From: Marinovum sp.
GTDB taxonomy: Bacteria > Pseudomonadota > Alphaproteobacteria > Rhodobacterales > Rhodobacteraceae
Length of the DNA stretch: 60,802 bases
Reading direction: 5' to 3'
Assembly (NCBI GenBank): GCA_022447495.1
Contig: JAKVBH010000013.1
Location: 99,173-159,974 of the forward strand
Part shown: piece by piece, positions 56,683-60,802 of the stretch
Position numbering within the stretch: the first letter of the stretch is position 1
How the letters are laid out: each line of letters opens with the position of its first letter
Position numbers and translations under genes: made by a program
Notes under the pieces: model-generated
What the model was told of the DNA's origin: nothing
What the model saw: only the letters and a program-made list of their open reading frames with translations
Databases searched by the model: none

Positions 56683-57183
56683 TCAGGATTGCCTGGGTTT
56701 TTTGAGCGCGTCGAGTTTCGTGCGCAAGTCGCCATACAGGCTGCGGCGTTCGGTTTCACTCAAAAATGCGCCGAGTTCGACCTCGCGACCATTGCCGCGC
56801 AGGGTCAAATATTGCGGGACTGGGCCACCGCGCGCATGCAGGATGGCTTCGGCCCAGTAGGCGTTGCATTCCCAATTCTGCGTTGGGCTGCGCGGATTGT
56901 GGCGGGTGAGGTGCAGATGGTCGTTCGCAAAGTGCAGGACTTCGACGATTTGATTGTCTTTCCAAGAGCGCTTGAGGGCACACCAGATCCCAGCAACAGC
57001 GGCCAAAATAAAGGGCAAGATGCCCCAAAGGACAATGCTACCGATGAGGGGAATGAGTGGCACGACAATCAGGCAAGACGTGATGCCTATAAATAGAACA
57101 AAGCCATGCGGTGGAAGCGATTGGTGCGGCCACGCACGCAGTTCTTGATTTGTGTCGGAAGAAGTTGACCAGGCGTAAGGCAT
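56683..57183 (-). CDS. DUF2244 membrane protein
   Basis: This 166-residue protein has the DUF2244 layout: an N-terminal APHQSL-type segment (WPHQSLPPHGFVLFIGIT), two membrane helices, then a cytosolic part with the hallmark RHNPRSPTQNWECNAYWAEAI (read in parts) and GREVELGAFLSETERRSLY. DUF2244 genes are often near cytochrome oxidase genes, as here with ctaD immediately upstream, so a role in respiratory complex assembly is possible but not established. Confidence 0.88.
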   Translation of the reverse strand: MPYAWSTSSDTNQELRAWPHQSLPPHGFVLFIGITSCLIVVPLIPLIGSIVLWGILPFILAAVAGIWCALKRSWKDNQIVEVLHFANDHLHLTRHNPRSPTQNWECNAYWAEAILHARGGPVPQYLTLRGNGREVELGAFLSETERRSLYGDLRTKLDALKKPRQS

Positions 57184-57211
57184 TTTTGTGCGATTTCCTG
57201 CCTTGTTGTTT

Positions 57212-57235
57212 GGTCGCCCCTGTGGCGGGGCGACC
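57212..57235 (-). terminator. Hairpin downstream of ctaD
   Basis: GGTCGCCCC (57212-57220) pairs perfectly with GGGGCGACC (57227-57235) around a six-base loop. It lies 50 bases past the ctaD stop, between ctaD and the DUF2244 gene. No T-run follows on the minus strand, so it may stabilise the ctaD mRNA or act with Rho rather than as a classical intrinsic terminator. Confidence 0.5.
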
Positions 57236-57285
57236 CGGTGTTTTAGTCCTCGCAGCGCGTTGGCGCTTGGACGAGCGCGCGCGTC

Positions 57286-58995
57286 TTAGTGTGCGTGCTT
57301 GTCAGAATGGTCCCACTCTTCCTGTTTTGGCAGGATTTCGAAGGTGTGTTCTGGGGGTGGGCATGGAAGTGTCCACTCCAGCGTGTCAGCATACTCATTC
57401 CATGGGTTATTCTCGGTTACTTTGGCACCAGCGCGCAGGGCGTAGACAACAAGGCCCAAGAAGAACAGGAAGGACGCAAAGGACAGGAAAGCACCCCAGG
57501 ACGACCACAAGTTCCAATAAGCAAACGCTTCAGGATAGTCGATGTAGCGACGTGGCATGCCCTGACGACCCAAGAAATGCTGTGGGAAGAAAGTCAGGTT
57601 TGCGCCGATAAACATCATCCAGAAGTGAATCTTACCACCGAATTCAGGGATCATGCGACCGGTCATCTTGGGGAAGTAGAAGTAAACCCCCGCAAAGATC
57701 GCAAAGACGGCACCGAGGCTCATCACGTAGTGGAAGTGCGCCACAACATAATAAGTGTCGTGGTAGGCACGGTCGACACCAGCTTGGGAGAGAACGACGC
57801 CTGTCACACCGCCAACGGTGAAGAGGAACAGGAAGCCGAAGGCCCAGAGCATTGGCGTTTTAAACTCAATGGAACCGCCCCACATGGTTGCGATCCAAGA
57901 GAAGACTTTCACACCAGTAGGCACCGCAATGACCATGGTCGCCAGCATGAAGTAGCTTTGCTGTGTGAGCGACATCCCCACTGTGTACATGTGGTGAGCC
58001 CAGACAACGAAGCCCAACACACCAATCGCGATGATCGCCCAGACCATTGGAAGGTAGCCAAACACCGGCTTGCGCGCGAAGGTTGCTATCACGTGGCTGA
58101 TGATACCAAAGCCAGGAAGGATGATGATGTAAACCTCTGGGTGACCGAAGAACCACAGGATGTGCTGATAGAGGATCGGGTCACCGCCACCGGACGGATC
58201 AAAGAAAGTTGTCCCGAAGTTACGATCGGTCAGAAGCATGGTGATCGCGCCAGCGAGCACAGGCAGAGCGAGCAAAATCAACCAAGCTGTTACAAAGATC
58301 GACCATGAGAACAGCGGAACTTTGAAGAGTGTCATGCCGGGGGCGCGCATGTTCAAAAAGGTGGTGATCATATTGATCGCACCGAGGATTGAGCTTGCGC
58401 CCGACACGTGCACGGCAAAGATGGCAAGGTCCATCGACATACCACCTTCGTTGGTGGAGAGCGGCGGATAGAGCACCCAGCCCACACCGGAGCCAAGCTG
58501 GTCATTGCCACCCGGTGCCAGCACGGAACACACGGCTAGAAGACAGCCGGTGCAGTACATCCAAAAGCTCAGGTTGTTGAGGCGTGGGAACGCCATGTCA
58601 GGCGCGCCGATCTGCAACGGCATGAAGTAGTTGCCAAAACCGCCAAAGAGAGCCGGGATTACAACGAAGAACATCATCAAGATGCCGTGCGCAGTGACAA
58701 CCACGTTCCACAGGTGGCCGTTTGGCGTACATTCCGTTGGTAGCGATGCCGCAAGCGATGCAAAGAAGCCACCGAAGAGGCCGCTATCAGCATGCTCCAT
58801 GCACATGTGCTGCACCCCAGGATACATCAGCTCCAGGCGCATATAGACGGTGAAGGCCACGGCGATGAAGCCCATAAGCGCAGATACAATCAGGTACAAA
58901 ATCCCGATGTCTTTGTGGTTGGTCGACATAAACCAGCGGGTGAAGAAGCCGCGCTGATCTTCGTGCTCGTGGCCGTGAATGGCTGCATCTGCCAT
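57286..58995 (-). CDS. ctaD: Cytochrome c oxidase subunit I (aa3 type)
   Basis: This 569-residue, twelve-helix protein is the catalytic subunit of the terminal oxidase. It begins with a His-rich N terminus and [15 protein letters not shown]. Heme and copper ligands are visible: [12 protein letters not shown] (heme a His), [18 protein letters not shown] (CuB His and cross-linked Tyr), [12 protein letters not shown] (CuB His pair) and [13 protein letters not shown] (heme His). The Glu in GHPEVY is the proton-channel residue of the type A oxidases. Subunits II and III are not in this window. This is a canonical alphaproteobacterial gene. Confidence 0.98.
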   Translation of the reverse strand: MADAAIHGHEHEDQRGFFTRWFMSTNHKDIGILYLIVSALMGFIAVAFTVYMRLELMYPGVQHMCMEHADSGLFGGFFASLAASLPTECTPNGHLWNVVVTAHGILMMFFVVIPALFGGFGNYFMPLQIGAPDMAFPRLNNLSFWMYCTGCLLAVCSVLAPGGNDQLGSGVGWVLYPPLSTNEGGMSMDLAIFAVHVSGASSILGAINMITTFLNMRAPGMTLFKVPLFSWSIFVTAWLILLALPVLAGAITMLLTDRNFGTTFFDPSGGGDPILYQHILWFFGHPEVYIIILPGFGIISHVIATFARKPVFGYLPMVWAIIAIGVLGFVVWAHHMYTVGMSLTQQSYFMLATMVIAVPTGVKVFSWIATMWGGSIEFKTPMLWAFGFLFLFTVGGVTGVVLSQAGVDRAYHDTYYVVAHFHYVMSLGAVFAIFAGVYFYFPKMTGRMIPEFGGKIHFWMMFIGANLTFFPQHFLGRQGMPRRYIDYPEAFAYWNLWSSWGAFLSFASFLFFLGLVVYALRAGAKVTENNPWNEYADTLEWTLPCPPPEHTFEILPKQEEWDHSDKHAH

Positions 58996-59167
58996 GTCAG
59001 GACTCCTTGTTGGCTACAAAGGATTCCCGGTCGGAAACCGGGATTTATATTGCTGATATCTTAGTAGTCTGCGTGCTGCGTACGGGCAACGACTTACCTT
59101 GGCCAAAACCAAGATAAAATGTCGCGCCTGTGGTAGGCATTACCTCTAGGCGATAGGCAATTACCAG

Positions 59168-59845
59168 TCACTTAATTTGACTGGCCGCGTACGCGTTCTC
59201 CGAGAACGCCACATCAAACTCCGCCTGCAATGCCACGTCGAGATCGCCCAGAGTGACGGGCAAACCCAAGTCTACAAGGCTTGTCACGCCGTGTTCGGCG
59301 ATCCCGCAGGGCACGATTCCGTCGAAATGGCCCAAATCAGGTTCCACGTTGATGGAAATGCCGTGGTAGCTAACCCATTGGCGCATCTTAATGCCAATTG
59401 CCGCGATTTTGTCTTCGGCGGGGCTGCCGTCTGGAGAGAGAACCTTCTCAGGGCGGGACACCCAGACGCCGACGCGACCGGGGCGAATCTCTCCACGCAC
59501 GTTGAAACGGCCCAATGTCGAAATCACCCAAGTCTCCAATTGTTCGACAAACGCTCGCAAGTCACGGCCTCTGCGACCCACATCGAGCATAACATAAATC
59601 ACGCGCTGACCAGGGCCGTGGTAGGTGTATTGCCCGCCCCGACGCGTCGGATAGACAGGAAACCGATCAGGATCGATGAGGTCTTCGCGCCGGGCTCGCG
59701 GTCCTTCGGTGTACATAGGGGGATGCTCGAGCAACCAGATGCATTCATCGGCCTCACCTGCCAGGATAGCCGAGACGCGCACTTCCATTTGGGCAACGGC
59801 CTGATCGTAAGGCACTGGCGTATCAGAGATAATCCACTCGACCAA
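59168..59845 (-). CDS. lipB: Octanoyl-[acyl-carrier-protein] transferase
   Basis: This 225-residue enzyme moves octanoyl groups from ACP to lipoyl domains. It has the [17 protein letters not shown] motif, the catalytic Lys in [15 protein letters not shown] and the catalytic Cys in [15 protein letters not shown]. The start is TTG at 59845, three bases after the stop of the LytTR gene; an in-frame stop lies just upstream and the first ATG would remove a conserved part ([12 protein letters not shown]). The two genes are therefore likely translationally coupled. Confidence 0.94.
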   Translation of the reverse strand: MVEWIISDTPVPYDQAVAQMEVRVSAILAGEADECIWLLEHPPMYTEGPRARREDLIDPDRFPVYPTRRGGQYTYHGPGQRVIYVMLDVGRRGRDLRAFVEQLETWVISTLGRFNVRGEIRPGRVGVWVSRPEKVLSPDGSPAEDKIAAIGIKMRQWVSYHGISINVEPDLGHFDGIVPCGIAEHGVTSLVDLGLPVTLGDLDVALQAEFDVAFSENAYAASQIK

Positions 59846-59848
59846 TGT

Positions 59849-60313
59849 TTACCGAGGCAAAAGCCCCGCCTCCTTGAGTTTGGCGATGTTGGCGCGGCTA
59901 CAGGGGATATCTGGCCCTGCGCTCATACTCAGCACGGCCCGATCCCCAACGCGCTCCATTTTGCGGACGTGATCAAACGCCTCCCAATGGGAGCAGTGCA
60001 CCTGAGCACCCCGTATCGTGCCGGTTTCGCGCATGGCATCTGACAATTGCAGTAGGATCAATTCCTTGCCCTTCATGGTCCTTACCCTAACATAGTGATC
60101 TTCAACCGAGATGGACACCAGCGGCCCACGTTTTTCCACCGATAGGCGATTGAAGATCGTCGGAGCCGCCTCTTTGGGTGACGCAGTGGTTTGGGGCGCA
60201 TTGGCACGGGCGCCATAGAGCATTGCCGTATTCACGATGAGGGCGATATTCACGATGAGGGCGATGGCCACCACGGTCGCGCCGCCAATCGCATCCTGTT
60301 CAATGACGCGCAA
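59849..60313 (-). CDS. LytTR DNA-binding domain protein, possibly N-truncated
   Basis: The last 95 residues form a LytTR DNA-binding domain: LVSISVEDHYVRVRTMKGKE, LSDAMRETG, and VHCSHWEAFDHVRKMER. Before it is one hydrophobic segment that contains a six-residue duplication (ALIVNI/ALIVNT) from an 18-bp tandem repeat. Relatives usually have several membrane helices ahead of LytTR. Here the frame goes back to a TTG at 60313 and, beyond a TAG near 60360, continues with a hydrophobic FWFAFFCALTGPEG in the same frame, which resembles the lost N terminus. It may be a decayed or shortened gene. It immediately precedes lipB. Confidence 0.6.
   Translation of the reverse strand: MRVIEQDAIGGATVVAIALIVNIALIVNTAMLYGARANAPQTTASPKEAAPTIFNRLSVEKRGPLVSISVEDHYVRVRTMKGKELILLQLSDAMRETGTIRGAQVHCSHWEAFDHVRKMERVGDRAVLSMSAGPDIPCSRANIAKLKEAGLLPR
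60230..60265. repeat. 18-bp tandem duplication
   Basis: ATTCACGATGAGGGCGAT occurs twice in a row (60230-60247 and 60248-60265), inside the membrane-segment part of the LytTR gene. The unit is a multiple of three, so it keeps the frame and adds six residues. Confidence 0.9.
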
Positions 60314-60503
60314 CAGTGGGGCAACGTGGTGATTGCGCTGGGGCTGGTTTGTGTCGTGCTACAGACTTGGCGCCAAATCCGCGCCTTCAGGTCCCGTCAG
60401 AGCACAGAAAAACGCAAACCAAAACAGCTTGCTACAGTTTCTTGATCTTTTGGTCTTGAGCTTGTCGCGCCCTTGGCCTAAGAGCGCGTTCACCAAGTCA
60501 TAT

Positions 60504-60590
60504 GCGGTCGTGGCGGAATTGGTAGACGCGCAGCGTTGAGGTCGCTGTGGGGTAACTCCCGTGGAGGTTCGAGTCCTCTCGACCGCACCA
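60504..60590 (+). tRNA. tRNA-Leu (anticodon GAG)
   Basis: The acceptor stem GCGGTCG (60504-60510) pairs with CGACCGC (60580-60586), followed by discriminator A and an encoded CCA end. The anticodon stem CAGCG/CGCTG encloses the loop TTGAGGT with anticodon GAG at 60538-60540, reading CUC and CUU codons. A long variable arm (GTGGGGTAACTCCCGT) is typical of leucine tRNAs. The T loop is TTCGAGT. I found no att-site duplication or integrase nearby. Confidence 0.96.
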
Positions 60591-60668
60591 TTGGTGCTCC
60601 GTGAATTGGCACGGACACCACGGATTTGGGGGTACCCACGCTTCTGTGAAGCGCAGTAATAGGCGACC

Positions 60669-60703
60669 TATCCGCACAATTCGCATGGCCAATCGTGCAG
60701 ATA
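60669..60703. repeat. Imperfect inverted repeat, copy 2
   Basis: TATCCGCACAATT (60669-60681) and AATCGTGCAGATA (60691-60703) pair with two mismatches around a 9-base loop. The right arm is identical to the core of the perfect palindrome at 7048-7062, and the loop length is the same. It lies 79 bases after tRNA-Leu. The ten-base word TCGCATGGCC occurs at 60681-60690 and again at 60710-60719. Confidence 0.65.
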
Positions 60704-60802
60704 ACTCGGTCGCATGGCCTTCGACCGTGCGCAGGGGTAGGGGGATGTTCACCCCCCACCAAAATGCGGTCAGAAGATGAAGTCACCCGCATCGAACACC
60801 GA

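Noticed and set aside
57289-58308. A 339-codon plus-strand frame antisense to ctaD
   Set aside because: ctaD is unmistakable; the frame is a shadow rich in His, Asp and Glu.
59177-60043. A 288-codon plus-strand frame over lipB and the LytTR gene
   Set aside because: It is antisense to both genes and has no family similarity.
60504-60802. tRNA-Leu as an integration site of a genomic island
   Set aside because: No duplicated tRNA 3' end, integrase or mobile genes are visible in the 212 bases downstream; the window ends too soon to judge.

Overview
This 60.8 kb window is chromosomal DNA of an alphaproteobacterium, most likely order Rhodobacterales (Roseobacter group). The assignment rests on gene content and order: hflK-hflC-DUF2065, ftsW-murG-murC-[DUF2484]-murB-ddl-ftsQ-ftsA-ftsZ-lpxC-bamD-recN, the cobS / J-domain / BolA neighbourhood, carA divergent from a YqeY gene, and an alphaproteobacterial LexA box (GTTC-N7-GTTC). 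Coding DNA is moderately GC-rich with tight gene packing. I see no prophage, intact insertion sequence, rRNA operon or CRISPR array. One tRNA, Leu(GAG), lies near the right end.

Layout. 1-6.7 kb: an AT-rich stretch without a recognisable gene, a PLP-dependent threonine/serine dehydratase, a decayed HINT-type toxin tail, dnaE, and a small secreted protein. 7-10.9 kb (minus strand): an amidinotransferase, L-serine ammonia-lyase and a glutathione S-transferase. 10.9-22.8 kb (plus): rpiA, gor, hflK-hflC-DUF2065, mrcA, a decayed Asp/Glu racemase, a MocD-like desaturase, prfB and a DegP/Do protease. 22.8-24 kb (minus): a peptidoglycan-binding lipoprotein and a 142-codon remnant of the error-prone polymerase DnaE2, directly behind a perfect LexA box. 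24-40 kb (plus): a 2Fe-2S ferredoxin, an FG-GAP protein, then the distal half of the division and cell-wall (dcw) cluster with lpxC, bamD and recN. 40-49.4 kb: cobT, aminopeptidase P, DUF427, an acidic envelope protein, a ClC channel, a D-lactate-type FAD dehydrogenase and cobS. 49.4-60.8 kb: two receiver-domain proteins (one with a nonsense codon), a J-domain protein, BolA, DUF4177, a frameshifted cellulose-synthase-like glycosyltransferase with a MshEN-type N-terminus, carA, YqeY, a second glycosyltransferase, DUF2244, ctaD, lipB, a LytTR protein and tRNA-Leu.

How genes work together. murG, murC, murB, ddl and ftsW/Q/A/Z couple peptidoglycan precursor synthesis to septation, and mrcA polymerises the product. 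lpxC and bamD serve the outer membrane. HflK/HflC and the Do protease handle envelope proteolysis. CobS and CobT are two of the three aerobic cobaltochelatase subunits; CobN is not in this window.

Most notable signals: (i) the SOS-box/DnaE2 remnant; (ii) the MshEN-type glycosyltransferase broken at a C6 tract where seven C would restore the frame; (iii) two inverted DnaA boxes upstream of ftsZ; (iv) two families of structured intergenic repeats with two copies each; (v) several decayed genes (HINT tail, racemase, receiver domain, LytTR N-terminus). I did not find a complete novel defence or biosynthetic system. All identifications come from reading translations by eye, without database searches.
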